In this document: piece by piece, positions 16,914-25,602 of the stretch
How the letters are laid out: each line of letters starts with the position of its first letter
Position numbering within the stretch: position 1 is the first letter of the stretch
Assembly (NCBI RefSeq): GCF_036059255.1
Contig: NZ_CP107947.1
Coordinates: 4,898,001-4,962,000 of the forward strand
Source: Micromonospora sp. NBC_00389
GTDB lineage: Bacteria; Actinomycetota; Actinomycetes; Mycobacteriales; Micromonosporaceae
Direction: 5' to 3'
Length of the DNA stretch: 64,000 bases
Notes under the pieces: generated by a model
What the model saw: the letters and a program-made list of their open reading frames with translations, nothing else
Databases searched by the model: none
Told to the model about the DNA's origin: nothing
Made by a program: the position numbers and the translations under genes

Positions 16914-17518
16914 CGGAGCCGCCACCTCCTTCCCCGGTTGTTCGTGCCGACCGACGGGTGGGTAGGAGAAAGGAAGGGTCCTGGTCCGGCGAACGATGGA
17001 CCGGCGAGATCATCGGGTACACGCCGGGCACAACCGACGCCAACAAGGGCTGTAGCCAGATGGTGCCGCTGGACCGCGGCCTGATCATGAAGTCCTCGGC
17101 GTCGGGCACGGGCGGCAGTTGCGCGACGGACAGGAATGTGCAGGTAGGAAGCCCGTTGCCGGAATAGCCGGTAACGGGCTTCGCTGCATTTGCGGCGTAC
17201 ATTGAGCCATTTTCATCGTAGGTGGCGGCGTCTTCGGCGGGCTTGAGGACGAGGATGGCTTGCAGCTCGTTGTTCGATCGCTTTGGATGTCGATGTCGTT
17301 CTCGTCTTTCGAAATAAGCGCGGAGACAGTATGACGCGCCAACAACAGGAACCAGCGGTCGTAGGGATGACCGAGGTGTGGTTCCTCGTGGGAAACTCTG
17401 GCTGGCCGATCCAGGCAGACGCGCTGCGCCGCCACGATGCCAGGACCAGAACTGCATACATCAACAGCGATCAAATCTGCCGGGCGGACGGAACCGGCGT
17501 CGGCGCGAATTATCGAGG
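16914..17518. other. Gene-poor stretch with a strong hairpin
   Basis: No open frame here is convincing: a 96-codon frame (16877-17167) overlaps the membrane-protein gene and ends inside a hairpin, and frames on the other strand (up to 17474) overlap it and each other. The composition looks like decayed DNA. The only clear element is the inverted repeat at 17149-17181. Confidence 0.4.
17149..17181. terminator. Hairpin, 14-bp arms, likely bidirectional terminator
   Basis: Arms AAGCCCGTTGCCGG (17149-17162) and CCGGTAACGGGCTT (17168-17181) pair at 13 of 14 positions around AATAG; the remaining pair is G-T in RNA on one strand. There is no T-run, as is common in actinomycete terminators. It lies between the rightward small membrane-protein gene and the leftward gene ending at 17519, so it could serve both. 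Confidence 0.6.
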
Positions 17519-18514
17519 CTAAGCCCGTCCAACTGTCCGGTCAGTTTGGTCGTGGTCAGGACGTCCGCTGCCTGGACTGGACCGTTGCGCTTTAATGGGT
17601 GACAGCTCTCCAGGATCGCCGCCATCGGGCCGGGGCTCGTCGCGCCACCGTTCGATGGTCTGCACCATCCAGAACACGGCAAAGAACGCGGCGACGACGA
17701 TCTCGAGCAGGAACAGACTGATCCAGTCGACAAGCCACAGCAAGATGCCTATACCGGCGGCCCCTAGCAGGATCCGCGCGAACCATGCGTAGAAATCCTT
17801 GGAGCGGGCTAGCGCGCCGGGAATGGCGTTTAAAGTCTCCTGCCGCCCCTGGTCGCGTCGAAGTGCGTTGGCCACCGCCACGACGATGATGCACGCGAGC
17901 AGCCCGACGGCGGCGATGTAGTGGGCGTTATCAATAAACCATGCCTTGGACGCCGCGAAGGCACCGGCACAGCCCCCGTACACCACCAACGTCGCGACGA
18001 ATGCCCACCGAGGGAACTTTGCCCCAGGCGTCCTCCGGTCTTTCAACGAGTAGAAGAGTATGGCGGCGAGGAGAGCCAGCGCGCCCACAAACAGCAGAGC
18101 AACCGTGCTGTTCTCGACGTTCGCATTGGTGGCCTCGGCCAACGTCCGGACAGTGGGGCAGTCCAGCTTTTCGAGCGCCGGACTGTCCGCCTGCTCGCAG
18201 GCACGAACCGCCGTCCTATAGTCCGCGCCGCGCGACGTGGGAACGATCGCGACCACGGCCGCAAACATGCCGCCGAGGTTGAGGAATACGTCTTCGACCT
18301 CGTTGGTCCCTTTCAGAGCGATCATGCAGGTTCCGAGGGCGATGAGGGCGCCGACGAAGATCGCCTGCGCAGGGGTGTAGTAGTAGGCACTAACGGATGC
18401 GAGGAAAGCACCCGCTTGCAGGCTGTGGTACACGACAGCTGCTCCTAGGCCTAGCAGCAAAGCGACCATCGCCGTTCGCAGGTAGCGGTAAGATTTCACC
18501 TCGATGTTGGACAT
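17519..18514 (-). CDS. Multi-pass membrane protein, hypothetical
   Basis: 331 residues from ATG 18514. About seven hydrophobic segments: AMVALLLGLGAAVVYHSL, AQAIFVGALIALGTCMIAL, LGGMFAAVVAIVP, VALLFVGALALLAAILF, WAFVATLVVYGGCAGAFA, YIAAVGLLACIIVVAVANAL, then GAAGIGILLWLVDWISLFLL with a further span. An extracytoplasmic loop of about 55 residues holds two Cys (ACEQADSPALEKLDCPTVRT). The C-terminal tail is polar and disordered. No family is recognised. GC content is lower than in the flanking catabolic genes, in keeping with acquired DNA. Confidence 0.7.
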   Translation of the reverse strand: MSNIEVKSYRYLRTAMVALLLGLGAAVVYHSLQAGAFLASVSAYYYTPAQAIFVGALIALGTCMIALKGTNEVEDVFLNLGGMFAAVVAIVPTSRGADYRTAVRACEQADSPALEKLDCPTVRTLAEATNANVENSTVALLFVGALALLAAILFYSLKDRRTPGAKFPRWAFVATLVVYGGCAGAFAASKAWFIDNAHYIAAVGLLACIIVVAVANALRRDQGRQETLNAIPGALARSKDFYAWFARILLGAAGIGILLWLVDWISLFLLEIVVAAFFAVFWMVQTIERWRDEPRPDGGDPGELSPIKAQRSSPGSGRPDHDQTDRTVGRA

Positions 18515-18786
18515 TTCGCTGCTCCTCGACCGCAGTGAGCGTGCCCTTGTGTACGCATCGTGTACCGAGAAAAGTGCGCCTGGCGGGCACCGGCGTCCAG
18601 CGTGGTGTCGTCAAGCCGACAGCCAACGAAATGCGATTGGATACAAGCGGGATCGGGGGACTGCCTCGTGAACGGTGTTTCCGGCGATCTTGGTTAGTAG
18701 GTTTCAGCGGCTGGGAAGCGGTCGCTGAAGGTGATGTCACTACGGCCTGGGAGTATTCGTTGATCAGGCCGTTGAGGATCTTTCCG
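18515..18786. other. Intergenic, no gene seen
   Basis: Contains the upstream region of the leftward membrane-protein gene. Around 18721-18786 the leftward strand can be read as ILNGLINEYSQAV, similar to the tail of some integrase-core transposases, but the match is too short to call. Confidence 0.3.
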
Positions 18787-20469
18787 TCAGGGCCGACCGG
18801 CCTCGGCCGACTGGGTTTTCGACCGACGCCGAACGGTCTCCGAGCTCGGTCGCGGGTCCCCGTCGTCCCGCCGACGCGGTCGCGGTCGCGACGCTGATCG
18901 TTGCTCGGTGGCCTTCTCCACCGCGTCGGGGGCCGCGACGGGTGGTGTGGTGCGGCTCGCCGCGGTGTTTACCAGATCCGGCAGGTCCCGCCCGGCCACC
19001 AGGGGTAGCTCTCGCGTGACTTGCGCGGTCGGCGCCGCCTCGCCCGCCAGGTCGGCGACTCGGGCGGCACCTGCCTGTCCCGTCGCGGTTCGCGGCATCG
19101 GTGCCGCGCGGCGGGTCGTTGCCCGCGGCGCGGTGTCGGCCGGCTCCGCGACGGAGCCTGGCGCGTCCGTGGTCGACGGCGATTCCGCCCGGCTGGTGGC
19201 CGACCGGCCTGCTGTGTTGCGCGGCGTTCGGCGCGATGGGGCTGCCGGTAGGAGCGGGGCGAGTTCCGCGTGCAGCGCCGCCCAGTCGGAAGCGGGGGGC
19301 GGGTCGGGCTGATCCGTGGTCGAGGTGAGCTGGCCCGTGTCTTCGGACCGCTCCGACTGCCGGTCGGTACGGTCCGGCGTCACCGCCCGGGACCGCTCCG
19401 ATCCCGGGCGCTCGTCACCGTCTCCTCCCGCCTGCTGAACGGCGTCCCCGGCCGACTCTGGCCGCGCTGAGCCGCCGGAGGCCACGTCCGCCGCAGGGGC
19501 TACGGGGGCCGCGTCCATGAGCGGCTCGGGGGCGTGGGCGAGCAGCCGCGCGGCCGAGGCTAGTGCGGCGGGGTCGGGGTGGCCGGCCCGACGCCACCGT
19601 CGGCGGCGGCCGCCAGCCGGCAGGTTCCCGGCCAGCACGCGCGCAGGTGCCAGATCGGCGGCGATCAGCGCGGTGAGCCCGTCGTAGTCCGCCTGCTCGG
19701 CCAGCCGCTGGGCGATCTCGTCGAGGTCGTACACGGCCAGGGCGATGTCCGCGGTGGTGGCGTCCAGTGCTCGGCTGATCTTGCGGCGCAACACCTTTCT
19801 GAGCGCCGTCTGCCGCCGCTCGGCGCGAATCTGCGCGCGGGCCGCGTCGAGCGAACCGTACAGCCCGAGGCCGGGATCGGCCTTGGCCAACGAGCGGGCG
19901 CGGCGGGTCAGCCACGGGTGCCGCAACCAGTGCCCGGCCGGTTCGTACCCCGGCGTCGTGGGTGGCAGCTGCTGCCTGGCGCGCAGCCGGTCCCGCCGCT
20001 GATTCTCGCTGCTCATCAGCCACACGAGATAACCGAGTAGCGACATGCCCGCGTAGAAACCGCCTTCGAGGTGGTTACTGTGAGCCAGCCAGTTGAAGGC
20101 GACAGCGGCGGCGGCGATGCCGGCCGACAACACCCGGGACAGCATCGCCCCTTCGCCTAGTCGACGGCGTACGTCAGCGTTCGCCAGCACCACGACGCCG
20201 CCCAGCTCCAACGCCCCAACCGCGGGAAGGGCGACGTACCACGGCATGCCGAGCCCTTCCATCGCCCCGGACACCTGGCCACCGAGCGCGATCAGCAGCA
20301 CGACAACGTAGAACCCGGTGCGCAGCACGGCAACGTGCCGCATCGCCTTGGCTAGCTCCGCGTCCCACACCTCTGGCGGCCCGGCGCCTGACGCCCCGTC
20401 CCTGGCGCCTGGGGCCCCGCCAATTGAGTTTCCGCCGATCATCCGAGTCTGGTCCGGTTCCTGGAACAC
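18787..20469 (-). CDS. DUF2637-like membrane protein of actinomycete mobile elements
   Basis: 560 residues. The N-terminal 155 residues contain four hydrophobic segments (RTGFYVVVLLIALGGQV, WYVALPAVGALELGGVVVLA, VLSAGIAAAAVAFNWLA, YAGMSLLGYLVWLMS), the layout of DUF2637 proteins found beside transfer genes of actinomycete integrative elements and plasmids. A helical, Arg-rich middle (about residues 160-290) and a long Ser/Pro/Thr/Ala-rich disordered C-terminus follow. Such proteins are thought to help mycelial spread or conjugation (established for SpdB-type proteins, inferred here). No replication, integrase or FtsK-like transfer gene is present nearby, so this looks like a stranded piece. 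Confidence 0.55.
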   Translation of the reverse strand: MFQEPDQTRMIGGNSIGGAPGARDGASGAGPPEVWDAELAKAMRHVAVLRTGFYVVVLLIALGGQVSGAMEGLGMPWYVALPAVGALELGGVVVLANADVRRRLGEGAMLSRVLSAGIAAAAVAFNWLAHSNHLEGGFYAGMSLLGYLVWLMSSENQRRDRLRARQQLPPTTPGYEPAGHWLRHPWLTRRARSLAKADPGLGLYGSLDAARAQIRAERRQTALRKVLRRKISRALDATTADIALAVYDLDEIAQRLAEQADYDGLTALIAADLAPARVLAGNLPAGGRRRRWRRAGHPDPAALASAARLLAHAPEPLMDAAPVAPAADVASGGSARPESAGDAVQQAGGDGDERPGSERSRAVTPDRTDRQSERSEDTGQLTSTTDQPDPPPASDWAALHAELAPLLPAAPSRRTPRNTAGRSATSRAESPSTTDAPGSVAEPADTAPRATTRRAAPMPRTATGQAGAARVADLAGEAAPTAQVTRELPLVAGRDLPDLVNTAASRTTPPVAAPDAVEKATEQRSASRPRPRRRDDGDPRPSSETVRRRSKTQSAEAGRP

Positions 20470-20635
20470 GCCGAGCAGGTTCCTCTCTCACGCCGGCCCC
20501 GGCCTGACCGGCGCCGCGGCCGCCCGACCCGGCGGTGCCGCCACCGAGTCGTGCCAGAGCCGCGCTCCAGCTGCCGGCCGTCGTCCGCCGCATGCTACAA
20601 GGTTGCGGGCCGAATTGGAGTTCTCAGATACCACT

Positions 20636-20971
20636 CTGAGTGCGTCGGGTCGCCCCTCCCGTGCCTTGGCGGTTCAGCCGCGCACTCTGGAGGTCCTCGC
20701 CAGTCTCGGGGTGACCGATGAGATGGTGGCCGTGGGGAACCGCGCGGTGCGACTGCGTCTGCACGCACGGGGGCGGGCACGTACCGTGCCGCTGTTTGAC
20801 TTGGGTTTGTCCGGCACCGCGTATCCGTATCTGTTGTTCCTGTCGCAGGCGGAGACCGAGCGCATCCTGGGGGAGCACCTCGCGGCGGTGGGGCTTGACA
20901 TCGAACGGGGTGTCGAGCTGGTGGGTCTGGACCGTGCCGCCGACGGCGCGGTGGCGATGCTGCGGCACGGG
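20636..20971 (+). pseudogene. Fragment of an FAD-dependent aromatic monooxygenase
   Basis: The frame reads SRALAVQPRTLEVLASLGV, then LFLSQAETERILGEHLAAVG and LDIERGVELVGLDRAADGAV, the standard second quarter of PHBH-type FAD monooxygenases (the R-x-hydrophobic-x-PRTLE and SQ..TE.IL segments). The N-terminal GxGxxG cofactor site is absent, and the frame loses homology near 20971, where the IS30-type remnant begins. About 110 residues of a normally 400-550-residue protein remain. Confidence 0.7.
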
Positions 20972-20996
20972 CGGCACTCGCCCGGGCCGCTTGTGC

Positions 20997-21250
20997 CGCA
21001 GAAACGACGACCACTGCGCCATCGACGGCTGATACCGCTGTCCGTAGCGGTCGAACCGGCCCACCTCCCGCGAAACGGTCGACGCCGCCCGTCCCAACCT
21101 GCGCGTGATCGACCGCAACGACTCACCCGCAGCCCGACCCAACCCGATCTGTTCCCGCTCCAGCGGGCTCAACCTTGAGCCACAACCACCCCAACGAAAA
21201 TCACAGAAGAGTGTTGCAACCACTGGTTGAGCCCGCCGGTGGAACGACAA
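20997..21250 (-). pseudogene. IS30-family transposase N-terminal fragment
   Basis: Leftward reading gives RLSPLEREQIGLGRAAGESL, then RSITRRLGRAASTVSREVGR and YQPSMAQ, the IS30-type helix-turn-helix (LGR..STVSRE is diagnostic). The DDE catalytic domain is missing; the frame runs directly into the monooxygenase fragment at about 20997. Insertion followed by deletion is the simplest history. Confidence 0.7.
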
Positions 21251-21278
21251 CTATCCAAGATCACTGTCCGGAGCGGAG

Positions 21279-23987
21279 TCAGCGGTGGATCGGGGCCTGC
21301 TTCGCCAGCGCCGCGCCATTCGCCTCGAAAGCGGCCAGAACCGAGGTGGCCGTTCCGTCGGACACCGGGACCAGTACCTTCACCGCTCGGCCGGGCCGCA
21401 GCTCGACGGTGCGGCTGCCTAGCGCCCGGTCACCGTCCCAGCCGTAGAGGTACGCCGTACCCTTCCGGTCCGCCTTGACGGTCACCTCGACGCCACCGGC
21501 TACCGGGCGCTGCCCGGTCAGGGTGAGCGTCCGCTCGGGCAGCCGGGCCACGGCGGCCGGGGCCACCCCGTCCACGGCAGACTGGGCGATCGTCTGCGGG
21601 CTGTGAACGCTACGCGCGGAGGTGTCCGGGAAGACCGGGGCGCTCGGCGCCCGGTCCGCCGGGGTGTAGCCGGGCAGGGTCACCAGCCCGTACCGGTACG
21701 GGTCGGCCCGGACGCCGGTGAAGGTCGACCAGCCGAGCCGGGACTGGGACGACAGGTCCTGGGTGTCCGAGTCGTAGACCAGCACGTTGAAGCCCATCCG
21801 TGTCGGGTCCACCGCGTCCGGCAGCACTGCGAAGGGGATGCTCGTCTCGATGGTGTAGCCGGTGTAGGGCGAGCTGACCCGGCTGACCACGGTCATCCCC
21901 GGAGCGGTCTCGGCGCCCGGCCCCTGCCGGTTGTCGGCGTCGCGCTGCCAGCACGGCGGGTTGCCGTTGGCCGGGTCGTCGGTGACCGGGAAGATGCCCG
22001 CCTTGAACACCGTGGAGGTGTCCGAGGAGTTTCCCTTCGGGTCGACGATGATCTCCACGCTGTCGGTGCGCCGCTGCCGCTTGCAGTCCTGCGGTACCAC
22101 CTTCCTGCCGAGCACGTCGTCAGTGACCGTGACGATCACCTTGAGCGCGTCCTCGGTGTACGCGATCCGGCCCTTCGCCGAGGCGTCCTGCGGCGTGCTG
22201 GCCTCACCCTCCCAAATCCGGGAGAGGTCCAGCTCCGGGCCGGGGTACTCGCCCGCGCTGGCCACCCCGTCGACCGCGTGGTCGCCGCCGGCGTGCGGCA
22301 CCTCGCTGGCCGGCACGATCTCCAGCGCACCGGTCTCCACCGTGCTGCCGACGGTGCTGGTGGTGGTGATGGTGACGCCGTAGTCGCCGTTCTCGCCGCC
22401 TTCGTTGGCGGTGGGCAGCGAGGCGTCGGTGTTGGTCACGGTGAAGGTGACCGCGCCGGTGGCGCCGGCCGCCAGGTCGGCGTAACTCTTGGTGGTCTCG
22501 TCGGCGGTGAACCCGGCGGGCAGGTCGAGGGTGACCGTGCCGCGCTGTGCGGTCTCACCGACGTTTCGCAGGTCCACCCGGACCTCGCGGCCCTGACCCG
22601 AGCCGATGGTGAGCACCGGCTTGATCAGCGTGTCGAGCTGGCCGTAGCCGCCCTCGGCGGCCCACTCGCGGAACAGGCCCACCTCGGGCAGCGGCTCCAG
22701 GGTGCCCCTGACATCGGCGACCACCCGGAGCGCCTCGTCGGTGGTCCCGGTGCCCTGGCCCTTGGTGGTCAGGGTGGCGGTGAGCAGCTTCTGCGCGCCG
22801 GTGTCGGCGCCCTTCGGCACGGTGACCGTGAAGGTCGCCGTCCGCTCTTGGCCCGCCGGGACCACGGTGCCGAGGCCCTTGCCGGCGGAGACCTGCCAGC
22901 CGTCCGGGGCGCGCAGCGCGACCCGGGGCACGTCCAGCTTCCGGTCGCCGCCGCGTACGTGTGCGGTGACCTCGACGCTCTCGCCGGGGGCGACGTCGAA
23001 CCGGTCGGTGGTCAGGTACAGCTCGGTGCCCTTGGGCAGGCCACCCTTGACCGGCGGCAGCACCGGCCCGCGCAGGATCGCCGCGGGTGAGGTGTCCGAC
23101 GGGTCGTAGGGCACCCGGCTGTCTACCAGGGTGTAGAAGTCGCAGCGCCGTGCGGCGGGGTCGGTCGGGGCGGCGGCGGTGCCGGCCCAGCCCTGGGTGA
23201 CGTACTCCCGGCGGGCGTCGACCTCGATCTCCGCCCAGCTCTTACCGCTACTGCTCGGGGTGCCCTCCCATACGCCGAAGACCTGGTCGGTCGGCACGGT
23301 CGGGGTGAAGCTGGCCGCGCACTGCGGGCCGGCCGAGGAGCTGCCGGTGCCGCCGGTACGCAGGAACTTCGCTGCCCGGAACGGCTTCAGCCCCTCCTTG
23401 CGCAGCTGGTCGGGGAAGGCATTCGGGTCGGCCGCGGCCTGGAACGCCTCGGCGGCGAACCGGGCCGCCTGCTGGTGGTTGCCGTGGTTGCCCGGGGTCG
23501 GCGACGGGTTCATCGTCATGATGATCTCGGGCCGGGTCTGTCGGATCACCCGGACGATCTGGCCGAGGGTCTCGTCGTGCCCCCAGATCTGCTCCGACAG
23601 CGGAGCGGACGCGGTGTACCAGAAGTCGACCCGGTCCAGGTTGTACAGGTTCGCCACGCCGGCCTTGCCGATCGCGGAGCGCTCCTCGCGCTCCCGGATG
23701 ATGCCCAGCGGCGGCCCCTCCTCCAGGCCGACGGCGTTGCCGCCGCCCTCGCCGCGGGTGATGGTGACGACGCCGGCCCGGGCGCCATACTGCTCCTTCC
23801 ACTGGCCGAGGGTGGCCAGGCTGCCCGCCTCGTCGTCGGGGTGGGCGCTGACGAAGAGCACGTCCAGGTCGACCGCGCCGGTGGGCCGCTTCGGGGCGGC
23901 GTCGGCGGGCGCGGCGAACGCGGTGGTGGGGGTCGCCGTCAGGGCCAGGGCCAGGGCGGCGGGTAGCAGGAATCCCTTTGCTCGCAT
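21279..23987 (-). CDS. Secreted PIG-L (LmbE) family deacetylase with NEW3-like and CBM9-like domains
   Basis: 902 residues. ATG 23987 is preceded by GGAAGGA and opens a Sec signal peptide (MRAKGFLLPAALALALTATP). The catalytic domain (about residues 35-300) has the zinc motif SAHPDDEAGS and NHGNHQQAARFA near the metal site. Two immunoglobulin-like NEW3-type regions follow (VTAHVRGGDRKL..., VEVRVDLRNVGETA-like), then a CBM9-like carbohydrate-binding domain (AGEYPGPELDLSRIWEGEAS... to about residue 820). It likely removes N-acetyl or similar groups from extracellular sugars or glycans. It diverges from the ROK regulator across 415 bases containing a palindrome. Confidence 0.88.
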   Translation of the reverse strand: MRAKGFLLPAALALALTATPTTAFAAPADAAPKRPTGAVDLDVLFVSAHPDDEAGSLATLGQWKEQYGARAGVVTITRGEGGGNAVGLEEGPPLGIIREREERSAIGKAGVANLYNLDRVDFWYTASAPLSEQIWGHDETLGQIVRVIRQTRPEIIMTMNPSPTPGNHGNHQQAARFAAEAFQAAADPNAFPDQLRKEGLKPFRAAKFLRTGGTGSSSAGPQCAASFTPTVPTDQVFGVWEGTPSSSGKSWAEIEVDARREYVTQGWAGTAAAPTDPAARRCDFYTLVDSRVPYDPSDTSPAAILRGPVLPPVKGGLPKGTELYLTTDRFDVAPGESVEVTAHVRGGDRKLDVPRVALRAPDGWQVSAGKGLGTVVPAGQERTATFTVTVPKGADTGAQKLLTATLTTKGQGTGTTDEALRVVADVRGTLEPLPEVGLFREWAAEGGYGQLDTLIKPVLTIGSGQGREVRVDLRNVGETAQRGTVTLDLPAGFTADETTKSYADLAAGATGAVTFTVTNTDASLPTANEGGENGDYGVTITTTSTVGSTVETGALEIVPASEVPHAGGDHAVDGVASAGEYPGPELDLSRIWEGEASTPQDASAKGRIAYTEDALKVIVTVTDDVLGRKVVPQDCKRQRRTDSVEIIVDPKGNSSDTSTVFKAGIFPVTDDPANGNPPCWQRDADNRQGPGAETAPGMTVVSRVSSPYTGYTIETSIPFAVLPDAVDPTRMGFNVLVYDSDTQDLSSQSRLGWSTFTGVRADPYRYGLVTLPGYTPADRAPSAPVFPDTSARSVHSPQTIAQSAVDGVAPAAVARLPERTLTLTGQRPVAGGVEVTVKADRKGTAYLYGWDGDRALGSRTVELRPGRAVKVLVPVSDGTATSVLAAFEANGAALAKQAPIHR

Positions 23988-24217
23988 GCAGATCCTTCCG
24001 GACCACGGATCCGACCAGCGTCGACCGGCGGCGGACGCACAGCCGCGTCGGCGCCGGGCAGGGTGGTCGGATGGCTGGTGGGGAGCGGACGGTGCTGGAC
24101 GCCGACGGCGTCGGATCACCGGGGTGCACAGCGGCACGGCTGGTCCGTACACACTGGAAGGCCTTCGCCGGGTGACGCTAAAGATCGGCGGTACGGACCG
24201 TCAATACCTTGGAGAAG

Positions 24218-24241
24218 GTTTTCTTCGTTTGCGAAAGAAAC
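24218..24241. promoter_or_regulatory. Imperfect 24-bp palindrome, candidate ROK operator
   Basis: The half-sites GTTTTCTTCG and CGAAAGAAAC flank TTTG. Eight of twelve symmetric positions pair, including the outer GTTT/AAAC and inner TTCG/CGAA. It is AT-rich for this genome and TTTC/GAAA-type symmetry resembles operators of NagC/XylR-type ROK repressors. It lies between the ROK gene and the deacetylase, so it could control both. Confidence 0.5.
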
Positions 24242-24367
24242 TAAGCCGGTCCGCTCTGGCCCGCCCCCGGCGGCCATCCGCCGGGGGTGCTCTCCCGTCC
24301 ATCCCGCTCGCGGAGGTCGTCTACGCAGCTCAGCGCAGCATTCGGATACCCGAGACGCATTCGTTAC

Positions 24368-24396
24368 TTGACTCATTACTTTGTTCGCCGTAGGAA
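24368..24396 (+). promoter_or_regulatory. Possible sigma-70-type promoter of the ROK gene
   Basis: TTGACT (24368-24373) and TAGGAA (24391-24396) are 17 bases apart. Transcription would begin close to the GTG at 24403, giving a leaderless or very short leader messenger. The same DNA carries GGAAGGAA, which could act instead as a ribosome site if the promoter lies further up. Confidence 0.35.
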
Positions 24397-24402
24397 GGAA
24401 GT

Positions 24403-25566
24403 GTGACTGACGTGGTGACACCCCCAACGAGCCCGGTGAGCCGGGAGCGGTCGAAGGAGATCAAGCGGTTGTCCGTGATCTCCACCGCCCGTCAGGTCCG
24501 GTTGCTCTCGCGCGCCGAGCTGACCGAACTCACCGGCCTCAGCCCCGCCACGCTCACCCCGCTGGTCCGCGAGCTGATCGCCGAGGGCTACCTGATCGAG
24601 CGGGGGCCGGGCGCCTCCCGCGCCGGCCGGCCCCGGGCCATGCTGGAGTTCAACCCGCGCGCCGAGCTGGTCGCGGCGGTCTCCCTGGAGCCGTCCCGGA
24701 TCAGTTGCGAGATCGCCGACAGCGACGGCAACGTGGTGGCCCACCGCGGCGTCCGGCTCACCGGCGACATCGTCGACACCATCTGCCGGTTCATCCCGGA
24801 ACTTACCGGTGACGCCCTGCCCGCCCTGCGCGGCGTGGCCATCGCGGCGCCCGGCGTCAGCTCCGGCGGTGCCGTCCGGCTCGCCCCGTCGGTGGGCGTG
24901 GTCGAGGGGCTGCCGATAGGGGAGTCGGTGCAGCGGCGGCTCGGCGTGCCGGTGGTCGTCGACAACGACGTCAACCTGATGGCGGCCGGCGAGCACGCCG
25001 CCGGTGCCGGCAGCGACGTCGCCGACCTGCTGCTGCTGCACGTGGCCGACGGGATCGGTGCCGGGCTGGTGCTCGACGGGCAGGTCCGGCGCGGTGCCGG
25101 CGGGGCCGCCGGCGAGGTCGGTTTCCTGCCGCTGGACCCGGCCGACCGGGGGCACGACGGGATCGGCCCGTTCGAGGCCCGCTGGTCGGAAAGCGCGATC
25201 GCCGAGCGGGTGGTCGCGCTGCGCCCGGGCCGGCGTCCCGAGTCACCCGTCCGTGCCCTGGTCGAGCTGGCCGGCACCGACCCGGCCGCCGCCGCGTACC
25301 TGGACGAGGTGCTGCACGCCTGGTCCCGCCTGATCGTCTCGTGCGCCTGCGTCATCGACCCGGGCCGGGTGCTGCTCAGCGGGGCCGCCGCCCAGCTCGA
25401 CGACGCGGCCGTCGCCCGGGTCCAGGAATACGTCACCGCCGCCGCGCCGGCGACCACCGAAGTACGCCGGGCGGTGCTCGGCGACCGGTCCGTGCTGCAC
25501 GGGGCGGTGAGCTACGCCCTCTCGGCCGCCGCGTCCGGCCTGCCCAACCTGCTGCCCACACCCTGA
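24403..25566 (+). CDS. ROK-family transcriptional repressor
   Basis: 387 residues from GTG 24403. A winged helix (about residues 18-75: LSVISTARQVRLLSRAELTE, LTGLSPATLTPLVRELIAEG) is joined to a ROK sugar-kinase-like domain (VAIAAPGV, VVVDNDVNLMAAGEHAAGAG, VADGIGAGLVLDGQVRRGAGGAAGEVGF). The cysteine/zinc motif normal in ROK repressors is missing after GEVGF, so ligand binding may differ. Such regulators usually repress sugar-uptake and catabolic genes. Position at the head of the importer operon and divergent from the deacetylase suggests it controls both. Confidence 0.9.
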   Translation: MTDVVTPPTSPVSRERSKEIKRLSVISTARQVRLLSRAELTELTGLSPATLTPLVRELIAEGYLIERGPGASRAGRPRAMLEFNPRAELVAAVSLEPSRISCEIADSDGNVVAHRGVRLTGDIVDTICRFIPELTGDALPALRGVAIAAPGVSSGGAVRLAPSVGVVEGLPIGESVQRRLGVPVVVDNDVNLMAAGEHAAGAGSDVADLLLLHVADGIGAGLVLDGQVRRGAGGAAGEVGFLPLDPADRGHDGIGPFEARWSESAIAERVVALRPGRRPESPVRALVELAGTDPAAAAYLDEVLHAWSRLIVSCACVIDPGRVLLSGAAAQLDDAAVARVQEYVTAAAPATTEVRRAVLGDRSVLHGAVSYALSAAASGLPNLLPTP

Positions 25567-25602
25567 TCCCCCTGCAGTTCCCTTCCCCCTCGGAGGTACC
25601 CC

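Larger units (their letters stand above)
23988..24402. other. Divergent regulatory region between deacetylase and ROK genes
   Basis: No gene seen. It holds an imperfect 24-bp palindrome (24218-24241) and a promoter-like TTGACT...TAGGAA pair in front of the ROK gene; both are listed separately. Confidence 0.5.

Noticed and set aside
16834..17457. 207-codon leftward frame with a locally protein-like middle
   Set aside because: Overlaps a small gene with a good ribosome site, crosses the 17149-17181 hairpin and matches no family.
18721..18786. Leftward ILNGLINEYSQAV resembling the last residues of integrase-core transposases
   Set aside because: Only 13 residues; no DDE or HTH part nearby.
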